Under the pieces are notes generated by a model. It was not told the origin of the DNA and searched no databases. It worked only from the letters and a program-made list of their open reading frames with translations. Both the position numbers and the translations under genes were made by a program. From NCBI RefSeq assembly GCF_024396695.1, contig NZ_CP094359.1, positions 2,325,501-2,389,500 of the forward strand: a stretch of DNA of 64,000 nucleotides, given 5' to 3'. This document shows, in pieces, positions 56,231-64,000 of this stretch; the first letter of the stretch is position 1; the number at the start of each line of letters is the position of its first letter. Source of the DNA: Acidithiobacillus sp. YTS05 (lineage in GTDB: Bacteria > Pseudomonadota > Gammaproteobacteria > Acidithiobacillales > Acidithiobacillaceae).

Positions 56231-57457
56231 AGTATCTCTCCCTCCTGGTTTGCTCAAGGATTTAATGGACACACGCAGAAAAATCAGGTGGCGGGGGCAG
56301 ATCGCCCTCGTAGTCGGGAATCTCGGCTTCTGGCGCGGGCAAGGGCTCTAAATCGGCAGGTGGCGCTGCGTCCGGCGGATTGTATTGTTCGCTACCGCCT
56401 GCCTGCGGGTTGGCCAAATTGCCTACGGCCTGCAAATTTCCGAGATGCGTGAAGGGCGTCTGCATCCGGAAAGTGGCCTCGGCCGTGAGCGGAAAGGTAT
56501 TGCGTAACCGATCCTGCAATCCTTGCGCCCCAGCAAAAGCACCCTTGCTCCCTGCATCGCTGCCCACGGCACTGCCGTGCCCGGCATTGGCGGCATCAAA
56601 ACGCGCGAAAAGCCTGTCGATAAAGGGCATGATCATGGGGTGATGATAGGTGACACGAATCTTGAGCAGATTGGCGTCCTGGATGCTGAGGCCGCTTTGC
56701 CCGCCCAATGCGGTCTTGCGATACCCCAGCTGGCTTTCGGGAATCCCCCACCCCCAGTTTCCACCGGGGGTCAGGGCCTGACCGGTCTTGTCGTCCAAGG
56801 GGAGACGGCCAAATTCCTTGTGATCGGCCAGCGCCTCTTTGGTGGGGCTCAAAATCTCAATAGTCGCCGTTCGGGCCGCCACCTCGGCACGCAGACGCGC
56901 CTTGGCCAGATCCGCAACACCCTGCCCGTGGGTATAGAGAGGGGTCAGTCCCCTCGCCAGACCTTCACGAATCTCGTTCAGGTCGCCACCATGCAGGGCA
57001 CCGGCGCGGGCCGCCTCTTGGGTAGCGACTTCCAGTTGCAGGCGCGCCTGGTAGAGAAGGCTGGCCTGCAAACTGCCGAGAATCAGCAGCAGGACGATGG
57101 GAATACTGATCAAAAACTCCACTGCCCCAGCGCCGGCCTGTGACGGGGACCGCGATACCTGTCGCATAGATTTCATTGGCTCCCTCCCTTGTTCCTGAAA
57201 CTTCCAATTTCCTGACGGTTACAGCACCCCTGACCCAGCGCTGCGCCACTCCAGGCGCTGGCCGCTTAAAAGCTGCCAGCGTTCGATGGCGCCAGCCGCC
57301 AGTTCGATCGTGTCTCGTACCCCGCGTACCCGTGGCCAGGCATACTGCCAGGGACGAAGTCCGGCGCGCAGACCGAGAATCCTGCCTGTACCATCGAGCC
57401 AGACGATATCGATGGCGATGCGCATGCCCCACATATGTACGGCGCTACAGGGGCGCA
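56096..57457. repeat. Direct repeat copy A, 1,362 bp (pairs with 59604-60965)
   Basis: From 56096 to 57457 the sequence appears identical to 59604-60965 (offset 3,508) by eye, with identical translated products in all frames inspected. It covers the last 80 or so codons of the DUF192 gene, all of tadE and the first 45 codons of the muramidase gene. Identity breaks off sharply on both sides. Confidence 0.9.
56262..57176 (-). CDS. TadE-like pilus assembly protein, second copy
   Basis: The 304-residue protein is identical to that at 59770-60684. The N-terminal half has the TadE signature GAGAVEFLISIPIVLLLI, one membrane helix and the downstream ATQEAARAGAL. The C-terminal part ends in a Pro-rich tail (DLPPPPDFSACVH). 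TadE proteins are minor pseudopilins of Tad pili. This copy is in the 1,362-bp repeat and lies between a truncated DUF192 gene and the broken muramidase. A GGGAGGGAG site precedes the ATG. Confidence 0.85.
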   Translation of the reverse strand: MKSMRQVSRSPSQAGAGAVEFLISIPIVLLLILGSLQASLLYQARLQLEVATQEAARAGALHGGDLNEIREGLARGLTPLYTHGQGVADLAKARLRAEVAARTATIEILSPTKEALADHKEFGRLPLDDKTGQALTPGGNWGWGIPESQLGYRKTALGGQSGLSIQDANLLKIRVTYHHPMIMPFIDRLFARFDAANAGHGSAVGSDAGSKGAFAGAQGLQDRLRNTFPLTAEATFRMQTPFTHLGNLQAVGNLANPQAGGSEQYNPPDAAPPADLEPLPAPEAEIPDYEGDLPPPPDFSACVH

Positions 57458-57500
57458 ACCAAACATCCCGCAGAGGAAACCTGGGCCAACGCAAAATCAC
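57219..57500 (-). pseudogene. 5'-truncated DUF192 gene copy
   Basis: The frame from GTG at 57500 encodes 93 residues. From W-L-R-P-C-S-A-V-H onwards it equals the full DUF192 protein at 60727-61098, but the first 13 residues (MILRWPRFPLRDV) are foreign, and some 40 native N-terminal residues are missing. The start overlaps the partner gene's stop as GTGA. It is best read as the broken edge of the repeat; some residual activity cannot be excluded because the C-terminal fold is intact. Confidence 0.7.
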
Positions 57501-58471
57501 TGCCAGAATAGCCCTGGCGAGACGTTATCCGGCACCTCCGGCAAGGGAACGGCGCAGCGCTGGTTGATGACTTTACCGTTGGTAGCCTTACAATTCAGGC
57601 TGTAAGCTTGGATGGGCAGGGAAAGCTTTATAGCCGTCTGACAGCGGGCTTGGTCCTTGCCCGGACAATCCTGATTGAAGCCCAGAACGGCCGCCGCCGC
57701 CCAGGCGCGGATAGCGGGCAAATTCTGGTTCAGGACGGACGAATCGCGAATGAATAGGGCAATCCGTGCGTCTTTCTCTGGCTGCCATTGGGTTTTTCCC
57801 GAAGGCCAGGCTAGGTAAATCCCGTCCACGACGCCAAGGAGCTGCACCGCGCCCTGGCGATTGACCACGGCAAGCGACTGCACCTGTGCATTGTGGGATT
57901 GGAAACCCCAGACCAGAACGTTACCGTTGGGTAACGCCATCTGTGGCAGAGGGTAGAGATCCATGCCTTGTTCCAGGCGTTTCAGCAGGGAGATAGCATG
58001 CTGCCCTTCCTGGAATTCGATTCCGCCGGCAAATCTTTTCAGGACAGTCTCGTTTAAAGGCGGACGCAAACGATCTTCCAAATGCGATAAAGTCCCCGCC
58101 CAATTCCTCATGACCTTGAGAACACATTCTCCGTTGCTGCCGCAGCCTTGGAGTTTCTTCTCATAAGCATTGTGGCTTTCGAGCAGATCCTTGCATTGCG
58201 GTGTGCCTATACCAGCCGCGCGTAAATCGCGGACGTAGTGGACGCCGACAGCATCATCTAACATCAGGAGGCTGTCGGTCCAAGACTTTGGTTTGTAGTG
58301 GCAAATAGCGTCTTGTAGGGGAGTCAGTGGCGGATTACAGCCGCGGGCATAGTTCTCCGGGGTTTTGGCCGCTATGGCTGGGCAGTTGAGAAGGGTATCT
58401 GCCGCGCTCGCGCTCCCACTGAAGGTGATAGCCACACAAGCTGCCGTGCCCAAAATAAGTTTTCGTATCAT
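57497..58471 (-). CDS. Secreted LprI-family paralogue, partner of the intact muramidase
   Basis: The 324-residue product has a signal peptide (MIRKLILGTAACVAITF, cleavage near ASA), cysteine-rich N-terminal half with YEKKLQGCGSNGECVLKV, and the common domain (DLYPLPQM, LVWGFQSHNAQVQSL, IRAWAAAAVLGFNQDC). It ends SPGLFWQ. It lies 34 bp after the muramidase gene, the place of an immunity gene in effector/immunity pairs. The start at 58471 follows AGGAG by 9 bp; the frame back to 58726 overlaps the muramidase gene and has no signal peptide. Confidence 0.72.
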   Translation of the reverse strand: MIRKLILGTAACVAITFSGSASAADTLLNCPAIAAKTPENYARGCNPPLTPLQDAICHYKPKSWTDSLLMLDDAVGVHYVRDLRAAGIGTPQCKDLLESHNAYEKKLQGCGSNGECVLKVMRNWAGTLSHLEDRLRPPLNETVLKRFAGGIEFQEGQHAISLLKRLEQGMDLYPLPQMALPNGNVLVWGFQSHNAQVQSLAVVNRQGAVQLLGVVDGIYLAWPSGKTQWQPEKDARIALFIRDSSVLNQNLPAIRAWAAAAVLGFNQDCPGKDQARCQTAIKLSLPIQAYSLNCKATNGKVINQRCAVPLPEVPDNVSPGLFWQ

Positions 58472-58505
58472 GCTGAATCTCCTGATCTGCAGTAGGGGTA
58501 AATAC

Positions 58506-59738
58506 TCACGCCCAACGGGGCAGCCGCTGGGTTTCCCACTCTTTGGAACGATTGAAGGCGACAGGCATTTTTTTAGGGGCACAGGGATCGCCCTGTTTTG
58601 GCAGGGATTGATCCTGGATGGCATTGCGCAACATCTGGGCACGTGCCTGAAAACGGGCTTTATACTGGGCATATTTTCCAATGGCAAGGGTCTCAAATTC
58701 CGCCGCGGCTCCCTCCCAATCCGCACGATAGTAATGCTGGGCGACGCTCGAGATATAGGAATGGTATTTCATATCGGTGAGGGTGGTCTGCACGGCACCA
58801 GGTAAAGACCAGAAATTCATTTTTGGATGGGCATTCTTGTTGAATAATGCCGCGGCGTCTTCGGCATAACCGTGTTTTACCGCCGAGGAAATGAAACCAG
58901 CTTCTTCGCTATTCAATGTCGGATAGCTCTTATTTTTGTCGTAATAACCGTTGAGTGCATTTACAGCGTCCGATTTTTTCAATCCAATGTATGGCCATAC
59001 CAGCGATAGTATATTTTCTATTGAGACGCTACCCGGCTTCCCGTATTTCTTCTCCTCTATTTCCATATAGCGCCTTAGATTGGCTATGGTTTGCTGCCCA
59101 AGATCCACACCTTCTCCCACCGTGACCCCGCTGGCCGCCATGGCCGTTTGTTTACCATTCACATATCTTGGCCCCAAATTTCTTCCCGTTTTGATATTCG
59201 CCTTAAAAGCTCCTGGCACATAAAAGTCAAGCATAGCGCCTTCACTCTTCTTTATAAAGCCGTAGTCCACACGATCTGCGGGGGAGCATTTCGGAGCCGC
59301 CAGTTTGGGTGGCTCGGTATCCGAGCCTTTGGAAGCCGTGGGCGCGGTCGAAACAGCGTCGGGGATAATGCATACTCGCGAATAACCTGCGATATCTTTT
59401 AAGCGAGAATTGTATTCTTTCGCAATACAATCCGCATTAGTCCCACAGGCATCTCGCTCAGTTAGCCACTGCTTTTGCTCATCAGCCTGAGACTGCAGAA
59501 ATGACGTATAATGGCCACTCTTTTCATAGGTCGAGCGAAGCTCTTTGTAATCACGGCTCAGCTGTCTATCCAATTTCATCAACTCTGGATCATCACAGAT
59601 GGCCTTTTCTGTGGGGGTTCGCGCCTTACTGCAATCCATCGCGCTGACGCCCGATGCCACAGTAAATGCAGAGCTGCTGGTCATAAAGAGTATCGTCCAT
59701 TTCCATGCTGCAACCCGCGGCATACGCTCAGGTATCAT
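58506..59738 (-). CDS. Secreted LprI-muramidase (pesticin/T4-lysozyme-like) fusion protein
   Basis: The 410-residue product has a signal peptide (to about residue 33), an LprI-like module at about 36-118 (MDCSKARTPTEKAIC and WLTERDACGTNADC), a linker, then a domain that looks like pesticin/phage lysozyme. It has Glu166 in IKKSEG, and Thr206 and Asp212 in SGVTVGEGVDLGQ. The Thr-Asp spacing of six equals that of the pesticin catalytic Glu-Thr-Asp triad. It would cut peptidoglycan glycan strands in the periplasm. The unusual feature is an inhibitor-like module fused to a muramidase. It lies behind tadE and before an LprI-family gene. Confidence 0.65.
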   Translation of the reverse strand: MIPERMPRVAAWKWTILFMTSSSAFTVASGVSAMDCSKARTPTEKAICDDPELMKLDRQLSRDYKELRSTYEKSGHYTSFLQSQADEQKQWLTERDACGTNADCIAKEYNSRLKDIAGYSRVCIIPDAVSTAPTASKGSDTEPPKLAAPKCSPADRVDYGFIKKSEGAMLDFYVPGAFKANIKTGRNLGPRYVNGKQTAMAASGVTVGEGVDLGQQTIANLRRYMEIEEKKYGKPGSVSIENILSLVWPYIGLKKSDAVNALNGYYDKNKSYPTLNSEEAGFISSAVKHGYAEDAAALFNKNAHPKMNFWSLPGAVQTTLTDMKYHSYISSVAQHYYRADWEGAAAEFETLAIGKYAQYKARFQARAQMLRNAIQDQSLPKQGDPCAPKKMPVAFNRSKEWETQRLPRWA

Positions 59739-60965
59739 AGTATCTCTCCCTCCTGGTTTGCTCAAGGATTTAATGGACACACGCAGAAAAATCAGGTGGC
59801 GGGGGCAGATCGCCCTCGTAGTCGGGAATCTCGGCTTCTGGCGCGGGCAAGGGCTCTAAATCGGCAGGTGGCGCTGCGTCCGGCGGATTGTATTGTTCGC
59901 TACCGCCTGCCTGCGGGTTGGCCAAATTGCCTACGGCCTGCAAATTTCCGAGATGCGTGAAGGGCGTCTGCATCCGGAAAGTGGCCTCGGCCGTGAGCGG
60001 AAAGGTATTGCGTAACCGATCCTGCAATCCTTGCGCCCCAGCAAAAGCACCCTTGCTCCCTGCATCGCTGCCCACGGCACTGCCGTGCCCGGCATTGGCG
60101 GCATCAAAACGCGCGAAAAGCCTGTCGATAAAGGGCATGATCATGGGGTGATGATAGGTGACACGAATCTTGAGCAGATTGGCGTCCTGGATGCTGAGGC
60201 CGCTTTGCCCGCCCAATGCGGTCTTGCGATACCCCAGCTGGCTTTCGGGAATCCCCCACCCCCAGTTTCCACCGGGGGTCAGGGCCTGACCGGTCTTGTC
60301 GTCCAAGGGGAGACGGCCAAATTCCTTGTGATCGGCCAGCGCCTCTTTGGTGGGGCTCAAAATCTCAATAGTCGCCGTTCGGGCCGCCACCTCGGCACGC
60401 AGACGCGCCTTGGCCAGATCCGCAACACCCTGCCCGTGGGTATAGAGAGGGGTCAGTCCCCTCGCCAGACCTTCACGAATCTCGTTCAGGTCGCCACCAT
60501 GCAGGGCACCGGCGCGGGCCGCCTCTTGGGTAGCGACTTCCAGTTGCAGGCGCGCCTGGTAGAGAAGGCTGGCCTGCAAACTGCCGAGAATCAGCAGCAG
60601 GACGATGGGAATACTGATCAAAAACTCCACTGCCCCAGCGCCGGCCTGTGACGGGGACCGCGATACCTGTCGCATAGATTTCATTGGCTCCCTCCCTTGT
60701 TCCTGAAACTTCCAATTTCCTGACGGTTACAGCACCCCTGACCCAGCGCTGCGCCACTCCAGGCGCTGGCCGCTTAAAAGCTGCCAGCGTTCGATGGCGC
60801 CAGCCGCCAGTTCGATCGTGTCTCGTACCCCGCGTACCCGTGGCCAGGCATACTGCCAGGGACGAAGTCCGGCGCGCAGACCGAGAATCCTGCCTGTACC
60901 ATCGAGCCAGACGATATCGATGGCGATGCGCATGCCCCACATATGTACGGCGCTACAGGGGCGCA
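59604..60965. repeat. Direct repeat copy B, 1,362 bp (pairs with 56096-57457)
   Basis: This is the copy inside the complete Tad locus, with full-length DUF192 and tadE genes and the intact muramidase, so it is probably the source copy. Identity ends at 60965, where the DUF192 coding sequence continues only here. Confidence 0.9.
59770..60684 (-). CDS. tadE: TadE-like pilus assembly protein
   Basis: The 304-residue protein has the TadE features described for the copy at 56262-57176 (membrane helix at about 18-38, then a large periplasmic part). It is about twice the usual TadE length because of the C-terminal extension and Pro-rich tail. Together with the upstream tadA-tadB-tadC genes it belongs to a Tad/Flp pilus machine. 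The muramidase start lies 31 bp after its stop. Confidence 0.87.
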   Translation of the reverse strand: MKSMRQVSRSPSQAGAGAVEFLISIPIVLLLILGSLQASLLYQARLQLEVATQEAARAGALHGGDLNEIREGLARGLTPLYTHGQGVADLAKARLRAEVAARTATIEILSPTKEALADHKEFGRLPLDDKTGQALTPGGNWGWGIPESQLGYRKTALGGQSGLSIQDANLLKIRVTYHHPMIMPFIDRLFARFDAANAGHGSAVGSDAGSKGAFAGAQGLQDRLRNTFPLTAEATFRMQTPFTHLGNLQAVGNLANPQAGGSEQYNPPDAAPPADLEPLPAPEAEIPDYEGDLPPPPDFSACVH

Positions 60966-61098
60966 GCCAGAGTGCCTCGTCGTCGGCCAGACCACGTCTT
61001 CCCAGCAATCCGACTGCCCGGGAAAGTGGATCGCGGGCCAAGCGGGCGCGCGGCCAAAGACAGTGATCCTCCCGCCAGATCCCTCCGCGCTCGCTCAT
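60727..61098 (-). CDS. DUF192 family protein
   Basis: The 123-residue protein has the DUF192 pattern: a loop RAVGLLGRRGLADDEALWLRPC-like start, S-A-V-H-M-W-G-M-R-I-A-I-D-I-V-W-L-D, and the C-terminal T-I-E-L-A-A-G motif. Function is unknown; DUF192 genes are often near Tad pilus genes. No signal peptide is visible in the chosen frame. It overlaps tadC by ATGA and precedes tadE by 42 bp. Confidence 0.8.
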   Translation of the reverse strand: MSERGGIWREDHCLWPRARLARDPLSRAVGLLGRRGLADDEALWLRPCSAVHMWGMRIAIDIVWLDGTGRILGLRAGLRPWQYAWPRVRGVRDTIELAAGAIERWQLLSGQRLEWRSAGSGVL

Positions 61099-62087
61099 GT
61101 CGCCACCTCCTGCACATATTTCATGTAGATGACAAAGGCGAGCACAATGAAGACGATGGGGAAAATGAACATGACCAAGGGTGCCAGGAGCTTTACCGGC
61201 GCTTCCAATGCGGCTTTCTCTGCGCGCAAAAAGCGCTCTTCCCGACGCTGCTCCGCCTGTGCCTTGAGTACCGGAGCCAGGCTTCCCCCGCGCTCTTCCG
61301 ACTGAATGATGGCGGTGACCAGACTGCGCAACTCCTGCATCGCTACGCGCTCGCCAAAACGGCGAAAGACTTCTATGCGCGGCATACCCGAGCGCAGATC
61401 CCGCAAAATGATGCGAAATTCGTTGCGTAATGGCCCTTCCGGTCCTTTATCTACGGCAATCTGGATGGCGCCCGTCAGATTCAGCCCCCCTTCCACCATC
61501 AGGGTGATAAAGTCCAGATAGACGGGCAAATCCTTCAAAATTCTCTTCTGCCGTTTTTTGGATTGTTCCACCAGCCAGAGATCAGGGTAAAAGCTGAAAA
61601 GCAGCACCCCGAGCAGGGTGAATTCCCAACGGAAGAACCCGAGAGTGGCATAGACAAAAAGTGCGAAGGCCAGGGGCAAAAGCGCCGACAAAATCTTGAG
61701 CGCAAAGAAATCGCGGGGGGTGATGAGATAATGGAGACCAGCCTTTTGAATACGGGGGGCACTGCGGTAGACGAGCTTGTCGGGCAAAAAGCGAACGATG
61801 GTGGAATCCACAAAACGCACCAGAGGCCAAATCTTGGCCAAGCCCTTGGGTAAGGGATCCAGATACTCGCGCGGCACTTTATCCACTGCCTGATAGAGCA
61901 GGGAAAAGCCGTAGATGCCCGCCCCCACCACCAGGGCAACCAAAAGCCCGACGAGGAGAAAGGGAAGCTGTCCGGAACTGCCTGCCAGAGCAAGCAGGGT
62001 TCGTTCACCAAAATAGACCAGCAATAGCAGCGCGAACCCAGCGCCAAGCAACGCAACCAACCACGCCTGCCAGGAACGTATGGACAT
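61095..62087 (-). CDS. tadC: Tad pilus inner-membrane platform protein TadC
   Basis: The 330-residue protein is of the GspF/TadC type. It has two N-terminal membrane helices, a cytoplasmic type II secretion F-like domain (LPVYLDFITLMVEGGLNLTGAI, SEERGGSLAPVLKAQAEQRREER) and two final membrane segments. It forms the platform under the Tad pilus with TadB. The start at 62087 (MSIRSWQ) lies 7 bases after GAGGTG; the frame extending to 62237 runs inside tadB and is rejected. Confidence 0.93.
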   Translation of the reverse strand: MSIRSWQAWLVALLGAGFALLLLVYFGERTLLALAGSSGQLPFLLVGLLVALVVGAGIYGFSLLYQAVDKVPREYLDPLPKGLAKIWPLVRFVDSTIVRFLPDKLVYRSAPRIQKAGLHYLITPRDFFALKILSALLPLAFALFVYATLGFFRWEFTLLGVLLFSFYPDLWLVEQSKKRQKRILKDLPVYLDFITLMVEGGLNLTGAIQIAVDKGPEGPLRNEFRIILRDLRSGMPRIEVFRRFGERVAMQELRSLVTAIIQSEERGGSLAPVLKAQAEQRREERFLRAEKAALEAPVKLLAPLVMFIFPIVFIVLAFVIYMKYVQEVAT

Positions 62088-62091
62088 CGTT

Positions 62092-62932
62092 TTACACCTC
62101 GATACTGACAATCTTGCGGATACCCCAGTACCCGAGCAGTTCAAGTACCAGGGTAATGCCCAGCACTCCCCATCCCTTGTAGGTGTTGAAAAGAGCGCCG
62201 GTGGCAGCCGGCTCGATGTGCAGCAGTGCGAGCACAATGAGCACCGGCAGGGCGGTCATGACCAGGCCCTGCAATTTTCCCTGGGAGGTCAGTGCCTTGA
62301 TTTTTTGCTCCATCATCAAACGCCGACGAACGGTTTCTCCCAGGCGCTGCAGGGTATCCGCAAGGTTGCCCCCCACCTCCCGATTGATGCGCAGGGCGGA
62401 AACCACCAGATCGAAATCCTGCGAACGGACACGCATGGCCAGATTCCCCACAGCGTCCTCGAAAGAAACGCCCAGGCGTTGTTCCCGAACGACCAAGGAA
62501 AGTTCCTGACTCATGGGGGCACTGAGATCCCGGGCCAGGCCCTCGAGAGTCTGCCCCAGATTGGCCCCACCGCGCAGAGCCGATGCCATCATGAGCAAGG
62601 TGTCGGGAAGTTGCTGGTGCAAGCGGTCGAAACGCCGCGCCTTGAGGTAACCGAGCAGCAGCCGGGGAGACACCGCCACCAGCAACGCTACGGCAATCAC
62701 CAGGGGCAATGAGGGTATCAGCAGGTATATTAGCAGCGGAATCAGCAGCAAGGCACCCAGATTCAGGCGCCAGAGCAGACTGGGATCAGCAAATAGAAAC
62801 ATGTCCGCCAGACTGCTCTTGGTCGTCTGGGTAAAGGTCGCCCGCTGGCGGGCCAGGACCATACGTGCGCCCTGGACAAGAACAAAGAACAGTACCCCTA
62901 CGGACAGGAAGACCAGAGCAGCAAAGCCCAGC

Positions 62933-62946
<14 letters not shown>
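62092..62946 (-). CDS. tadB: Tad pilus inner-membrane platform protein TadB
   Basis: The 284-residue protein has an N-terminal hydrophobic segment, a GspF-like cytoplasmic domain (LPDTLLMMASALRGGANLGQTLE, INREVGGNLADTLQRLGETVRRR) and C-terminal membrane segments. It partners TadC. It overlaps tadA by 14 bp and ends 4 bp before tadC. Confidence 0.93.

Positions 62947-64000
<1,054 letters not shown>

Noticed and set aside
56523-57143. A 206-residue + strand frame opposite tadE, present twice (also 60031-60651)
   Set aside because: It is duplicated only because the DNA is duplicated; no leader, domain or promoter supports it.
57219-57500. A new short DUF192-like gene with its own GTG start
   Set aside because: The first 13 residues have no counterpart in the family, and the break coincides exactly with the edge of the repeat, so a truncated copy is the simpler reading.
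58472-58726. An N-terminal extension of the 57497-58471 gene
   Set aside because: The extra 85 residues overlap the muramidase gene, are not signal-like and would hide the clear signal peptide that starts at 58471.

Overview
The window reads as a chromosomal segment of an acidophilic, autotrophic sulfur/iron oxidiser, most probably Acidithiobacillus or a close relative (inference). The supporting signs are a GC-rich genome with tightly overlapping genes, a DabA/DabB inorganic-carbon uptake pair next to a CbbR-type regulator, a fused NuoCD in a complete complex I operon, and a hydrogenase-4-like complex lacking nickel ligands.

Region 1 (1-12.7 kb, + strand) is the dcw cluster: the end of murE, then murF, mraY, murD, ftsW, murG, murC, murB, ddl, ftsQ, ftsA and ftsZ. 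Most neighbours are joined by ATGA-type overlaps, and a strong intrinsic terminator follows ftsZ. Region 2 (12.7-20.8 kb) holds a diiron ferritin-like protein, a glycine-zipper lipoprotein, an LRV-type repeat protein, a LysR/CbbR-type regulator, the convergent dabB-dabA operon, a TMEM175-like channel and a small hypothetical gene.

Region 3 (20.86-35.6 kb, + strand) is nuoA-B-CD-E-F-G-H-I-J-K-L-M-N plus a PIG-V-like mannosyltransferase. Region 4 (35.9-44.5 kb, + strand) starts with a promoter, a fluoride-riboswitch-like aptamer and an overlapping terminator hairpin. It continues with a six-gene membrane-complex operon of the energy-converting-hydrogenase-related (Ehr/Hyf-like) type, whose large subunit lacks the NiFe cysteines. 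The same run of genes ends in crcB (fluoride channel), a DUF190 PII-like gene and a zinc-ribbon/HEAT gene. The layout implies that fluoride controls the whole ion-translocating complex together with its exporter. Region 5 (44.6-47.4 kb) has cfa, a histidine phosphatase, two small genes and a host-attachment-family gene.

Region 6 (47.6-64 kb, all - strand) is a Tad-pilus locus (tadA partial, tadB, tadC, a DUF192 gene, tadE) that runs into an island of secreted, cysteine-rich proteins. Two cassettes, each tadE - LprI/muramidase fusion - LprI-family partner, share a 1,362-bp repeat that looks perfect. It covers the DUF192 3' end, all of tadE and the first 45 codons of the muramidase gene; beyond it the muramidase bodies and partners diverge. 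One muramidase copy is broken by a stop codon and a frameshift. Behind the cassettes lies an array of further paralogues built from near-identical cores and variable patches, plus gene debris. The pattern resembles a polymorphic toxin/immunity locus with an orphan-immunity array, here tied to a Tad secretion/pilus machine. I see no tRNA, rRNA, CRISPR array or intact insertion sequence.
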